Assembly (NCBI GenBank): GCA_036496585.1
Contig: DASXLB010000003.1
Location: 1-64,000, forward strand
Origin: Vicinamibacterales bacterium
Lineage (GTDB): Bacteria > Acidobacteriota > Vicinamibacteria > Vicinamibacterales > 2-12-FULL-66-21
Length of the DNA stretch: 64,000 nucleotides
Reading direction: 5' to 3'
The notes below the pieces were generated by a model. That model was not told the DNA's origin. It ran no database searches and worked only from the letters and a program-made list of their open reading frames with translations. This document shows, one piece after another, positions 35,549 to 44,336 of this stretch (within the stretch, counting starts at the first letter, position 1; every line of letters begins with the position of its first letter). Made by a program: the position numbers and the translations under genes.

Positions 35549-37561
35549 CTATTTCGCGGATAGGTACGCGAGCGCCTGGCGCGCGGGCTCGTACGAGGGG
35601 TCGATCGACAACGCGGTTTCGAGGTGGTGGCGCGCCTCGCCTGCCATCCCCTGGCGGATCAGCAGCAGCGCGATGTTGAGGTGAGCGCTCGGCAGCGGTT
35701 TCAGCCGCAGCGCCTCCTCGTATTCCGCCATCGCCTCGCCGGCCTTTCCCTCGATGGCGAGCGCACCGCCGATACCGTTGTGGGCTTCCGCGAGGCGGAA
35801 ATCCAGCCGCAGCGCGTCCCGGTATTGTGAAATCGCCTCGGCGGGTCTCTGCTGCCGCAGGAGCACCGCGCCGAGTCCCACCCGCGGCTCGGTCGACGCC
35901 GGTTCGAGCGCGATCGCCGCCTCGTAGTGTGGAATGGCGTCGGCCAGCGCGCCGGCCGCGGCCAGTGTGTTGGCGAGGTTGTTCTGACCCTCGGCAAACC
36001 CGGGACTGAGGCGAACCGCTTCGGCGAATTGCAGGTGCGACTCCTGCTCTCGCCCCTGCTGCTGCAGGACCAGGCCGAGACTGTTGTGGATGATTGACTC
36101 GTACCGTGGCGACTGCGCCGGCGCCAGCGTCAGGGCGCGGCGATAGTTCGTTTCGGCGTCGCCAAGCTGTCCACGCTCGCGCTGTGCCTGAGCCAGGTTT
36201 TCATAGGCCACATAGTTGCCGTGGGTCACCGCAGTGGCATGCAGCCAGAGGGTGCTGCTGTCCGACCAGGTCGCGGCCTGTGCCCGGGCCGTCCACGCCC
36301 CCGCCGCGATGATCGCGACGGCCATCGCGCCCATCGCGCGCGGCGGCAGCGCGAGGCGTCGCTGCAGATCCCGTCCGCCCCACGCCGCGATCACGAACAG
36401 ACCGACGATGGGCATGTAGACGAACCGATCGGCGCGCGCCTGCTCGCCGGCTTGCATCAGGCCGATGACCGGCGCGATGGTGATCAAATACCAGAGCCAG
36501 CCGACGACGAGATAGGGACGACTGCGGCGAAGTGCCCAGGCGGCGACGGTGACGGCGATCAGGATCGCCGAGGCGGCCGCCGCCTGCCAGCCGGCAATCT
36601 CGCGCAGCGGGTAGAACGCGGCGAGGTGGGCGGGCCAGACGGCTGCGCCGAGATACCCAACGCAGCCGACCAGCGCGGTCGCCATCCGGCGCGGCAACGG
36701 CAGGGCAGTCAATCCCGCGACGGCGCCGACGTTCGTCTGGACGATGACCGTCGCGACGGCTGTGGCGGCCGCCATCGCCAGCAACGGGATCTTCTCCAGC
36801 ACACAATGCGCGAGCGACGTCATGCCGGAAGTGGCCGGCGTGTCGGGACCACCGCCGAATCGACGCAATGGCCATCGATCCAGCAGCAGGAGCACGAACG
36901 GCAGCGTCACCACCATCGGCTTCGACATCAGCGCCAGAGCATAGGCGCCGGCCACGGCCAGGAAGCGTTGAGCCGACCTCCGCTCGCAGTAGCGGATGTA
37001 GGCCCAGATCGTGAGAATCAGGAAGAAGCTGCTCAGCACGTCCTTCCGCTCTGCCACCCACGCCACCGACTCGACATGCAGAGGGTGGACGGCAAACAAC
37101 GCGGCGGCGAACGCGCTCGGACCGTCGTCCCCCGTCATCCGGCGCAGCCCCACGAAGAGCAGCAGGGTGTTCGCGAGGTGGAGCGCAAGACTGGTCACGT
37201 GGTGCGGTCCGGCGTTCATGCCGTAGAGCGTCACGTCGAGCAGGTGCGACATCCACGTGAGCGGATGCCAGTACGGCGATTGCATGGTCGTCAGCGCCCA
37301 CCAGAGGGTAGATGTCGAGAGACCCGCCTGGACCTGAGTGTTCCCGGTGACGTAGGCCGGATCGTCCCAGTTGACGAACTCGAAGTACTGCACGCGCCAG
37401 TAGACGAACAGCGTCAGGAGTACGAGGACGACCGGTGTGATGCGAGCGAGAACGGCCGGGCTCGACCGCGTCCGTCGAGCTGAAGCGTTCCGACGCTGTC
37501 TCGCCACCTCGACATCATCGTCGTGAAACGGCTGTGGTCGCAAGCCGCGGGCACGGCGCAT
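35549..37561 (-). CDS. TMTC-like GT-C membrane glycosyltransferase with C-terminal TPRs
   Basis: Protein of 670 residues. A cytoplasmic Arg-rich N-terminus is followed by about 10 membrane helices (about 42-420). The first loop shows FVNWDDPAYVTGN with the acidic pair, then YWHPLTWMSHLLD and HPLHVESVAWVAERKD, a pattern shared with TMTC-type O-mannosyltransferases. TPRs fill about 440-670. A GTG 12 nt upstream (37573) is an alternative start; neither has a clear ribosome site. It is divergent from the LPKTA protein gene with 45 bp between starts, so the two may be co-regulated. Its target is unknown; the neighbouring Ser/Thr-rich LPKTA protein is an attractive O-glycosylation candidate (inference). 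Confidence 0.82.
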   Translation of the reverse strand: MRRARGLRPQPFHDDDVEVARQRRNASARRTRSSPAVLARITPVVLVLLTLFVYWRVQYFEFVNWDDPAYVTGNTQVQAGLSTSTLWWALTTMQSPYWHPLTWMSHLLDVTLYGMNAGPHHVTSLALHLANTLLLFVGLRRMTGDDGPSAFAAALFAVHPLHVESVAWVAERKDVLSSFFLILTIWAYIRYCERRSAQRFLAVAGAYALALMSKPMVVTLPFVLLLLDRWPLRRFGGGPDTPATSGMTSLAHCVLEKIPLLAMAAATAVATVIVQTNVGAVAGLTALPLPRRMATALVGCVGYLGAAVWPAHLAAFYPLREIAGWQAAAASAILIAVTVAAWALRRSRPYLVVGWLWYLITIAPVIGLMQAGEQARADRFVYMPIVGLFVIAAWGGRDLQRRLALPPRAMGAMAVAIIAAGAWTARAQAATWSDSSTLWLHATAVTHGNYVAYENLAQAQRERGQLGDAETNYRRALTLAPAQSPRYESIIHNSLGLVLQQQGREQESHLQFAEAVRLSPGFAEGQNNLANTLAAAGALADAIPHYEAAIALEPASTEPRVGLGAVLLRQQRPAEAISQYRDALRLDFRLAEAHNGIGGALAIEGKAGEAMAEYEEALRLKPLPSAHLNIALLLIRQGMAGEARHHLETALSIDPSYEPARQALAYLSAK

Positions 37562-37606
37562 GCAACCATCCACGCAGATGAGTGAGGAGAAGGAGGTCCA
37601 TTACCC

Positions 37607-38404
37607 ATGAGACGCATTCAGATGACCGTGGCCGCTGCGGCGGCCGTATTCGCGATGACCGCCGGGGCCGCCACGGCCCAGACCGTTCCGCCTGATCGCT
37701 TGACCTATGTCACGTTCAGCGGGCCAGTGGCGATTCCCGGCATGACGCTGCCGGCCGGCACCTACGAGTTCAAGCTCCTCGATTCGAATACGGATCGGCA
37801 CGTCGTGCAGATCTTCAATCGTGAGGGGACGAAGTTGTTCACGACGCTGCTCGCCGTACCAGCGACGCGCCGGGAGCCGAGCGGCGATCCGGTGATCACC
37901 TTCAAGGAAACCGCTTCGAATCAGGCCCCCGCGGTGCACTACTGGTATTACGCCGGTGACCTGGCGGGCAACGAGCTCGTCTACCCGAAGAACCAGGCGC
38001 AGCTGATCGCCAACGCCTCGGGCGAGTCGGTCATGGCCGTCGACAGCAACGGCAACTCGATCGACGACTGGAAGAGCGGGTCGATGTCCCGAGTGAAGCC
38101 GGAAACGACGACCAGCCAGAGCCCGGCGCCAGCGGCGAGCACGACCGCGGCCGATACGTCAGCCGCCAAGCCGGCGGCGACCAGCACGAGCAGCAAGGAA
38201 ACGGCGACCACAACTGCGCCGGCGCCTGCGCGGCCGGCGCCCACGCCGAGCACGACGACGGCCTCGGCTGATACGACGCCCAAGCCGACGGTCGGCACGA
38301 GCGGTCGTCTTCCGAAGACGGCCAGCGAGCTTCCGGCCGTTGCCCTCCTCGGGCTGTTCGCGCTTGGCGCCGCGCTGGCGCTCCGCGCCGCGCGCACCGC
38401 GTAG
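37607..38404 (+). CDS. Secreted Ser/Thr/Ala-rich protein with C-terminal LPKTA sortase-type sorting signal
   Basis: Protein of 265 residues with a signal peptide (about 1-24, ending ATAQ). A small folded domain (about 25-150, LTYVTFSGPVAIPGMTLPAGTYEF) is seen often in acidobacterial proteins. A Thr/Ser/Pro/Ala-rich stalk follows (about 163-230). The C-terminus (235-265) has the exact layout of a cell-wall sorting signal: LPKTAS, then a hydrophobic stretch, then RAARTA. LPxTA is the motif preferred by class D sortases, and a class D sortase is encoded 1 kb downstream. A strong AAGGAGG ribosome site precedes ATG 37607. The stalk could be O-glycosylated. Confidence 0.8.
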   Translation: MRRIQMTVAAAAAVFAMTAGAATAQTVPPDRLTYVTFSGPVAIPGMTLPAGTYEFKLLDSNTDRHVVQIFNREGTKLFTTLLAVPATRREPSGDPVITFKETASNQAPAVHYWYYAGDLAGNELVYPKNQAQLIANASGESVMAVDSNGNSIDDWKSGSMSRVKPETTTSQSPAPAASTTAADTSAAKPAATSTSSKETATTTAPAPARPAPTPSTTTASADTTPKPTVGTSGRLPKTASELPAVALLGLFALGAALALRAARTA

Positions 38405-38449
38405 ATGCGGGACGCGTCTCAACGCGCTGTCGGGTAAGGGCTCGGGAAG

Positions 38450-38473
38450 AACGGGAGACAATTTGCTCCCGTT
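38450..38473 (+). terminator. Stem-loop between the LPKTA and VWA genes
   Basis: AACGGGAG (38450-38457) pairs perfectly with CTCCCGTT (38466-38473) around an 8-nt loop. No T-tract follows, so it may attenuate, stabilise an mRNA end or be incidental. Confidence 0.35.
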
Positions 38474-38509
38474 CCTCCTGACTCCTCAACGTCCGCCGGA
38501 GACGGAAGG

Positions 38510-39409
38510 ATGCTGACTCTTCTGCTGACATTGCTGGCGCAGAGCGGAGCGCGCGCGCCAGCCTTTAAGACGAGCTCGGATCTGGTCGTGCTCCACGTCG
38601 CCGTTGTCGATCACCGCGCGGGCTTCGTCGCCGGTCTGCCGGCCACCGCGTTCCAAGTCTTCGACGACGGGCGCTCGCAACCGATCGCGTTTTTCGAAGC
38701 CGACGACACGCCGGTGACGGTCGGACTGCTCATCGACAGCAGCGGCAGCATGGTGTCGCGCCGCCCAGCGGTGATTGCCGCCGGGATGGCGTTCGCCGAA
38801 TCGAGCCGTGCCGACGACCAGATGTTCACCATCTGCTTCAACGAAAAGGTCTGGCGCGGCCTGCCGGATGGTCAGCTGTTCACCAGTGATCATGCCGAGC
38901 TGCACGCCGCGCTCGATCGTTCCGGTGCGCGCGGCCAGACGGCGCTCTTCGACGCGATCCACGCCGGCTTGAGCCAACTCGATGCGGGAACCATGACCCG
39001 CAAGATCCTGATTGTCGTCAGCGACGGCGGCGACAACGCCAGCCGCGCGCACTTTCAGGAGGTGCTCGAGGCTGCGCTCCGCCGCGACGTGGTCATCTAC
39101 ACCATCGGCATCTACGATAGCCGGGACGAGGACGCCCGGCCGGGCCTGCTGCGCGAACTGGCGTCGGCGACCGGCGGGGAGGCCTTCTTCCCCACTCGCC
39201 TCGACGAGGTTCGTCCGGCGCTCGAGCGAATCGCGCGCGACATCCGCAGCAGCTACACCATCGGGTTCGTACCGCCGCCCGCCTCGGCGAGCGGAGTCAG
39301 GCACACGCTTCGCGTCGAACTGCGCCCACCCGACGGCCGCAAGCTCGCCGTCCGCGCGCGTTCGGCCTATGTGAGAGAGGGACATGACGCCGGCGGCCCA
39401 CAGCACTGA
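38510..39409 (+). CDS. VWFA domain protein with intact MIDAS, adjacent to the sortase
   Basis: Protein of 299 residues with a very short hydrophobic N-terminus (MLTLLLTLLAQSG) that may act as a signal peptide. The family N-terminal segment FKTSSDLVVLHVAVVDHRAGFVAGL is followed by a VWA domain with an intact metal-ion-dependent adhesion site: DSSGS (76-80), the GQTALFDA threonine and VVSDGGDN. It ends SSYTIGFVPPP and a basic tail. In contrast to the other three VWFA proteins here, it should bind a divalent metal and ligand. It has no LPxTG motif. Its 3' end overlaps the sortase start by 26 bp, implying coupled translation. Confidence 0.85.
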   Translation: MLTLLLTLLAQSGARAPAFKTSSDLVVLHVAVVDHRAGFVAGLPATAFQVFDDGRSQPIAFFEADDTPVTVGLLIDSSGSMVSRRPAVIAAGMAFAESSRADDQMFTICFNEKVWRGLPDGQLFTSDHAELHAALDRSGARGQTALFDAIHAGLSQLDAGTMTRKILIVVSDGGDNASRAHFQEVLEAALRRDVVIYTIGIYDSRDEDARPGLLRELASATGGEAFFPTRLDEVRPALERIARDIRSSYTIGFVPPPASASGVRHTLRVELRPPDGRKLAVRARSAYVREGHDAGGPQH

Positions 39410-40016
39410 GATGGATCGCCGCGGCTTGCGCACGATGGAGCGGCTGCTGTTCGTCGTCGCGGCACTCGCGCTGGCCTGGTATGCCGGCGTGACGATCGCC
39501 GCCGCCCGCGAACAGGCCGCGCTCTCGAGCGAGTTGGACCGCGATCGTGCCGCGCTCGTCACCGGGACAGGCGCGCCCACGGGGCCGGCCGCGCGGGCGC
39601 CGGCCCCGCCGGCGGCCCGCTCGCTGGTCGCCCGGATCGAGATCCCGCGTCTGCGCGTCGCCACCATCGCCCGCGAGGGCGTCGACAGCGGTACGCTGCG
39701 CGCGAGCGCCGGGCACGTCCCAGGAACCGCGCTGCCTGGCGAGATCGGCAACGCGGCGTTCGCCGCCCACCGGGACACCTTCTTCCGGCCGCTCCAGGGC
39801 ATCCGCCGGGGAGACGAAATCGCGGTCACGACTCCGCTCGGGGTCTTCCGATATCAGGTCACCGGCACCCGCATCGTCGATCCCGACGAGACGTCGGTGC
39901 TCGATCGCACTCCGGACGCGACGCTCACCCTGGTCACCTGCTATCCGTTCGACTACGTCGGCAGCGCGCCGCAGCGTTTCATCGTCCATGCACGGATGAC
40001 GAGCGCCAGCGACTGA
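39384..40016 (+). CDS. Class D sortase
   Basis: Membrane-anchored transpeptidase of 210 residues. It has an N-terminal anchor helix (about 19-40), a Pro/Ala-rich linker (about 58-78), and a sortase beta-barrel beginning LVARIEIPRLRV. The catalytic triad is visible: H129 in AAHRD, C186 in TLVTCYPF and R198 in PQRFIV. TLxTC followed by an aromatic residue and PF is typical of class D/E enzymes. ATG 39384 has GAGAGAGG just upstream; ATG 39411 is an alternative. Family role: cleaves LPxT-A/G signals and attaches the protein to an amine acceptor. The obvious substrate is the LPKTA protein at 37607. Confidence 0.9.
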   Translation: MTPAAHSTEMDRRGLRTMERLLFVVAALALAWYAGVTIAAAREQAALSSELDRDRAALVTGTGAPTGPAARAPAPPAARSLVARIEIPRLRVATIAREGVDSGTLRASAGHVPGTALPGEIGNAAFAAHRDTFFRPLQGIRRGDEIAVTTPLGVFRYQVTGTRIVDPDETSVLDRTPDATLTLVTCYPFDYVGSAPQRFIVHARMTSASD

Positions 40017-40061
40017 CGCCCCCCGTCTGAGGCCCGCCGCCGTCGGATACTATGGGGTTCA

Positions 40062-42203
40062 TTGGCCCCACGGAGGTTCACGATTCTCGGCGCCGTGGCC
40101 GCTGCGGCGCTCGTGCTCGGCAGCGCCGCCCTGTATCTGTGGCCCCGGGGGCAGATGTTCGCGCTGGCGCCCGACCCTGAGCAGAACGTCCTCCTGGTCA
40201 CGATTGACACGCTGCGCGCCGATGCCCTGTCGGTGTACGGCGGCCCCGCGCAAACGCCCAACCTGGACCAACTCGCGGTGCACGGCGCCCGGTTCACGTT
40301 CGCGCACGCCCACACGGTCGTGACGCTTCCCTCCCACACCTCGATTCTGTCGGGGCTGCTGCCGTACGAACACGGCGTCCGCGACAACAGCGGCTTCCGG
40401 GTCAAGCCGGGCACGCCGACGCTGGCGACGCGCCTCAAGCCCCGCGGATTCGCGACCGGCGCATTCGTCGGCGGCTTTCCTCTGACCAAGCGATTCGGGT
40501 TGACGCTCGGGTTCGACGATTACGACGATCAGATGCCCGAGATGCGCGGCGCGATCGAGATCTCGATGCCGGAGCGGCCGGCCGACGTCGTGGTGACCCG
40601 CGCACTCGACTGGATCAACCAGCAGAAGGGAAAGTTCTTCGCCTGGGTGCACGTCTACGATCCGCACTCGCCGTATCGGCCGCCGGCGGAATTCCTCACC
40701 CGTTACGCGCAGCAGCCGTACTACGGCGAGGTGGCGTTCGTGGACCACGCGCTCGGGCCGCTGTTCGAGCGCGTCGCCGCCCTGGAGCGGCCAACGCTGG
40801 TGATCGTGACGGCCGATCACGGCGAGAGCCTCGGGGCGCACGGCGAGCTGACGCACGGCATGTTCGCCTACGAGCCGACGCTTCACGTCCCGCTCATCGT
40901 CGCGCGGATCGGTGGCCACGTGCCGTCGGCGGCCGGGTTGGTGATCGACGCGGCAGTCCGCCACGTCGACATCGTCCCGACGGTGCTCGATGCTCTCGGC
41001 GCCGACAGGGACGCGCGCCTGCAGGGCGCTTCACTGCTACCCATGATCGACCAGGGGGAGCGGTCGGATCGGCCGTCGTACTTCGAGGCGATGACCTACA
41101 ACCTCGTTCGCGGCTGGGCGCCGCTCCGGGGCGTCCTGCTGGAGCGGAACAAGTACATCGACCTGCCGCTGGCCGAGCTCTACGATCTCGCTGCCGACCC
41201 GGGGGAGGAGACCAACCTGGCCTCGTCGCAGCACGACCGGACCGCGGTCCTCTTCAATCTGCTGCGCGGCTATGATCTCGCGCCGCCCAACCGACCAGGA
41301 CAGGAGTCGGCGGAGAACGTGGCCGCGCTTCGCTCGCTCGGGTACGTAGGTGGCAGCGCGCCGGCCAGGACGGTCTACACCGAGGCTGACGATCCGAAGC
41401 GGCTCGTCCAGATCGACAACGACCTGCACCAGGCGACGGACTTCACGCAGCAGGGCCGGCGCGACGAGGCGATCGCGATGCTGAAGAGCGTGATCGCGCG
41501 CCGTCACGACACGGCAGACGCGTACCTTTCGCTGGCGTATGCCTACTGGGACAACGGCCAGCCGCAGCCGGCCATCGCCACGCTGGAGCAGGCGCTGAAG
41601 GCAGGCGCGCCGGATCGGGACATCCGCATCCGGCTGGGGCTCTACCTGGCCGAGAGCCATGCCGACTCGCGCCGCGCCATCGCGCTGCTCGAAGGGATGT
41701 CATCGGAGGACGTCGAGGCGCTGAACGGCCTCGGTGTCGCGTACGGCGACGCGGGCCGGGCCGCCGACGCGGTCCGCACGTTCCAGCGGGTCCTCGCTCT
41801 CGACCCGACCAACGGCCTCGCCTACCAGAATCTCTCGGCGATCGCTCTTCAGCAGGCGCTGTCTTCGAACGCGGACGCCGAACGCCGGACGAAGCTCGAA
41901 GAGGCGGAGGCCGCCGCTCGGAAAGCGATCGATGCCGACCCGGCGCTGCCCGACGCCTACACGACGCTCGGCGTCGTCCTGGCCTCGACCGGGCGCAAGA
42001 CCGAAGCGATCGACGCCTGGAAGAAAGCGGTCGATCTCGACCGCGGCCAGTTCAACGCACTCTACAATCTCTGGTCGGAGCTGGCCGCTGCCGGACGCCG
42101 CGAGGAGGCGATCCTCTATGGCCGCCGCTTCGTCGATACCGCGCCGCCTGCGTTTTTTGCTCCCGATATCGCGCGCGTCAGAGCGACCCTGCCGCCGCGA
42201 TAG
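40062..42203 (+). CDS. Alkaline-phosphatase-superfamily (sulfatase-fold) protein with C-terminal TPRs, second copy
   Basis: Protein of 713 residues with an N-terminal membrane helix (about 8-28). The catalytic domain carries TIDTLRAD, VHVYDPH and VTADHGESLGAHG metal motifs, with Thr88 in TLPSHTSILSG at the nucleophile position, so a phospho-type rather than sulfatase chemistry is expected. TPRs occupy about 450-713. It is a close paralogue of the protein at 23787; both share the motif order, GFATGAFVGGFPL, and the phrase GWAPLRGVL. The TTG start follows a GGGG and a GATACT -10 (40046-40051); GTG 40095 is an alternative. It follows the sortase by 45 bp on the same strand, suggesting it modifies or supplies the acceptor lipid or glycan (speculative). 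Confidence 0.83.
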   Translation: MAPRRFTILGAVAAAALVLGSAALYLWPRGQMFALAPDPEQNVLLVTIDTLRADALSVYGGPAQTPNLDQLAVHGARFTFAHAHTVVTLPSHTSILSGLLPYEHGVRDNSGFRVKPGTPTLATRLKPRGFATGAFVGGFPLTKRFGLTLGFDDYDDQMPEMRGAIEISMPERPADVVVTRALDWINQQKGKFFAWVHVYDPHSPYRPPAEFLTRYAQQPYYGEVAFVDHALGPLFERVAALERPTLVIVTADHGESLGAHGELTHGMFAYEPTLHVPLIVARIGGHVPSAAGLVIDAAVRHVDIVPTVLDALGADRDARLQGASLLPMIDQGERSDRPSYFEAMTYNLVRGWAPLRGVLLERNKYIDLPLAELYDLAADPGEETNLASSQHDRTAVLFNLLRGYDLAPPNRPGQESAENVAALRSLGYVGGSAPARTVYTEADDPKRLVQIDNDLHQATDFTQQGRRDEAIAMLKSVIARRHDTADAYLSLAYAYWDNGQPQPAIATLEQALKAGAPDRDIRIRLGLYLAESHADSRRAIALLEGMSSEDVEALNGLGVAYGDAGRAADAVRTFQRVLALDPTNGLAYQNLSAIALQQALSSNADAERRTKLEEAEAAARKAIDADPALPDAYTTLGVVLASTGRKTEAIDAWKKAVDLDRGQFNALYNLWSELAAAGRREEAILYGRRFVDTAPPAFFAPDIARVRATLPPR

Positions 42204-42239
42204 CGGTTGGAGGTCGGGTGCCGGAGGTTGGGGACTCGC

Positions 42240-44336
42240 TCAGCGCACTGCGAACCCGACGTCACGGGTCGCCTGTCGCGATCCGTCGGTCAGCGTGGCG
42301 CGGAGGGTGTACGGCCCCGGCTGGAGATTGCGCAGCGGAAGGGTGTCGGTGACGCGTATCGGGTCGCCGGGTTCGACGGCCGGCACCACCGTCAGCACCC
42401 GCGTGCCGGCGGCGTCGAGAACATCCAGCGACGCACTGGTGTGCGGGCCCCGCGAGACCCCCTCGAAGTACACGCGCAGCGTGTCGGACGCCGCGAATAC
42501 ACGATCCAGCGTCGGGGCGAACGGCAGCGACGAGGGGGCGCGCTTGGCGGGCGGAGGCGCCACCGCCACACGCGCGCCACCTGCATAGGCCAGCGCCACG
42601 CCGCCGATCGCGACCGGAGTCGCGCGCAGATCGGCGACGTCGAGATCCAGATAGACGCTCCCGCCCTTCTGCAGGCGCTCGCTGGTCGCCGACACGCGAA
42701 GATCGTAGCGCCCTGGCGGCAGCTCGATCGCCTCGCCGACCTGGTACGAGACCATGGAGGGTGCGTCCTGGGGACGGCCCGTCGGCACCAGCGTCAGGCG
42801 CCCTTCGAGACCGCCGAGCGAACGGACACGCGCTTTCTTGTCGTTCACCGCGAGGATCTCGTAGGTCAGCGTGTCGCGCAGCCGGCCGTCGGGATCCCGG
42901 AGGTCGTGCACCGCCGCGGTGACCTCGAGCGCCAGCGCGACGCGCGTCAGCCCGGGCGCCGGGTCGGGCAGGGCGACGGCCGTGAGCCGCATCGGGAGAT
43001 CCCCTTTCGGCAGCACTCCCGCCGAGAGCGCCACCATCTCGGAGGCGTTCCGCGACGGCTTGGCGGGGCCGCTCGGTACGTAGCCGCGGCGGAAGCGCAG
43101 CCGCCAATCGGGATGGCCGGGGATGGCGACGCCGAGCGTCCGGAAACTGCCGCCCTTCTGCTCCGCCGGATAGAAACCCAGCAGGTAGTAGTGATCGAGA
43201 TCTTCGACAATCCGCTCGAGGCCGCCGGTGAAGTCGTCGGAATTGGTGACCGCGAAACCGCCCGACGCCTCCGACATGATCTGGAGCCCGCTCTGCGCCT
43301 GGCGCAGCGGGCTCTCGAAGTCGCTCAGTCCCTGCGAGCAGGGATCGCGATCGCCGAAGTTCAGCACACCCGGCGCACATTCGCGCAGCAGGTCGCCGGA
43401 GGCCACCGCGCCGCGCGGATCGATCGCGTAGACCGCGACGTTGGAGCGGCGCATCGCGTCCATCATGTCGATGAGCGCGAAGTCGTGATACGTCGCCGGC
43501 GCCACGGTCGCCAGCGCGCTGACGTCGCCGGCGGCGTATGCGGCGCCGCCTTCGGGGACGTCGCCCGCCGGAGTCATCGCCCCGAACAGCCCGTGCAGAT
43601 CCTTGCCGATCCCCTCGGAGATCAGCACGAACGCCTTTCTCCTGGAGTCGCCGCTGCCGAGCAGACGGGCGGCGTCCCGCAACAGCTTGTATTGCGTCAG
43701 GTTGTCGAAGAAATCCTGCATGCTCGACTGCTGGACGCGGCCGATCCGATCGAGGACCGCCAGCGGATCGGCTTCCGGATCGACCCGCGGCACGGTCTGC
43801 GCGTCGCTCGCCGTGTGCGGACGCCGCCACGACTGCCGTCCCTTGATCGTCTCGATCGCGGCCGCGAGCACCGACCGATCGGTGCTGAGGTTGGTGCTGT
43901 GGTCGCCGCTCGTGAACAGCACCGCCATCGACGACTGCGGCCCGAGCTCGGCCAGGGCGCTCCGGGCGATCACCTTGGCGCGCTCGCTCCGCTCCCGGTA
44001 GATGTGCAGGTCGTCGACGACCAGCACGACGAGGCGGCTCGCCTGCGCATCCTGGTTGTCGGCCGTGTCGTGCCTGATGCCCGCCGGCAACGCGGCAGCC
44101 GCCCGCGCGCGTGCCGCGTCGTGCGAAACTTCGTCGAAGCTCGCGATCGCCTGGGTCTTGCCGCGATCGCGCAGCACGAAATCTGCGGGTTGCAGCCCGC
44201 GCACCGGCGCGCCATCCTTGTCGACGACAACGACGTCCACCTGCACGAGATCGACGCTCGTGCGGAACGTCGGCGCCTGGCTCTGCAGGATGAGCGCCGA
44301 GGCGAACCCCATAACTGCGGCTGCCTTCAACATCAC
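42240..44336 (-). CDS. VWFA-related domain protein, long form
   Basis: Exported protein of 698 residues with a hydrophobic N-terminus (about 1-18). The family segment FRTSVDLVQVDVVVVDKDGAPVRGLQPADF precedes a VWA-like domain with LVVLVVDDLHIY at the metal-site position (degenerate MIDAS). The YLLGFYP element is at about 380. A C-terminal beta-rich extension (about 420-698) is absent from the shorter copies. Function unknown. The start is GTG 44336, or ATG 44333 one codon later; the GTG overlaps the upstream stop as GTGA, so it is translationally coupled to the LIC_10091-like gene. Confidence 0.8.
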   Translation of the reverse strand: MMLKAAAVMGFASALILQSQAPTFRTSVDLVQVDVVVVDKDGAPVRGLQPADFVLRDRGKTQAIASFDEVSHDAARARAAAALPAGIRHDTADNQDAQASRLVVLVVDDLHIYRERSERAKVIARSALAELGPQSSMAVLFTSGDHSTNLSTDRSVLAAAIETIKGRQSWRRPHTASDAQTVPRVDPEADPLAVLDRIGRVQQSSMQDFFDNLTQYKLLRDAARLLGSGDSRRKAFVLISEGIGKDLHGLFGAMTPAGDVPEGGAAYAAGDVSALATVAPATYHDFALIDMMDAMRRSNVAVYAIDPRGAVASGDLLRECAPGVLNFGDRDPCSQGLSDFESPLRQAQSGLQIMSEASGGFAVTNSDDFTGGLERIVEDLDHYYLLGFYPAEQKGGSFRTLGVAIPGHPDWRLRFRRGYVPSGPAKPSRNASEMVALSAGVLPKGDLPMRLTAVALPDPAPGLTRVALALEVTAAVHDLRDPDGRLRDTLTYEILAVNDKKARVRSLGGLEGRLTLVPTGRPQDAPSMVSYQVGEAIELPPGRYDLRVSATSERLQKGGSVYLDLDVADLRATPVAIGGVALAYAGGARVAVAPPPAKRAPSSLPFAPTLDRVFAASDTLRVYFEGVSRGPHTSASLDVLDAAGTRVLTVVPAVEPGDPIRVTDTLPLRNLQPGPYTLRATLTDGSRQATRDVGFAVR

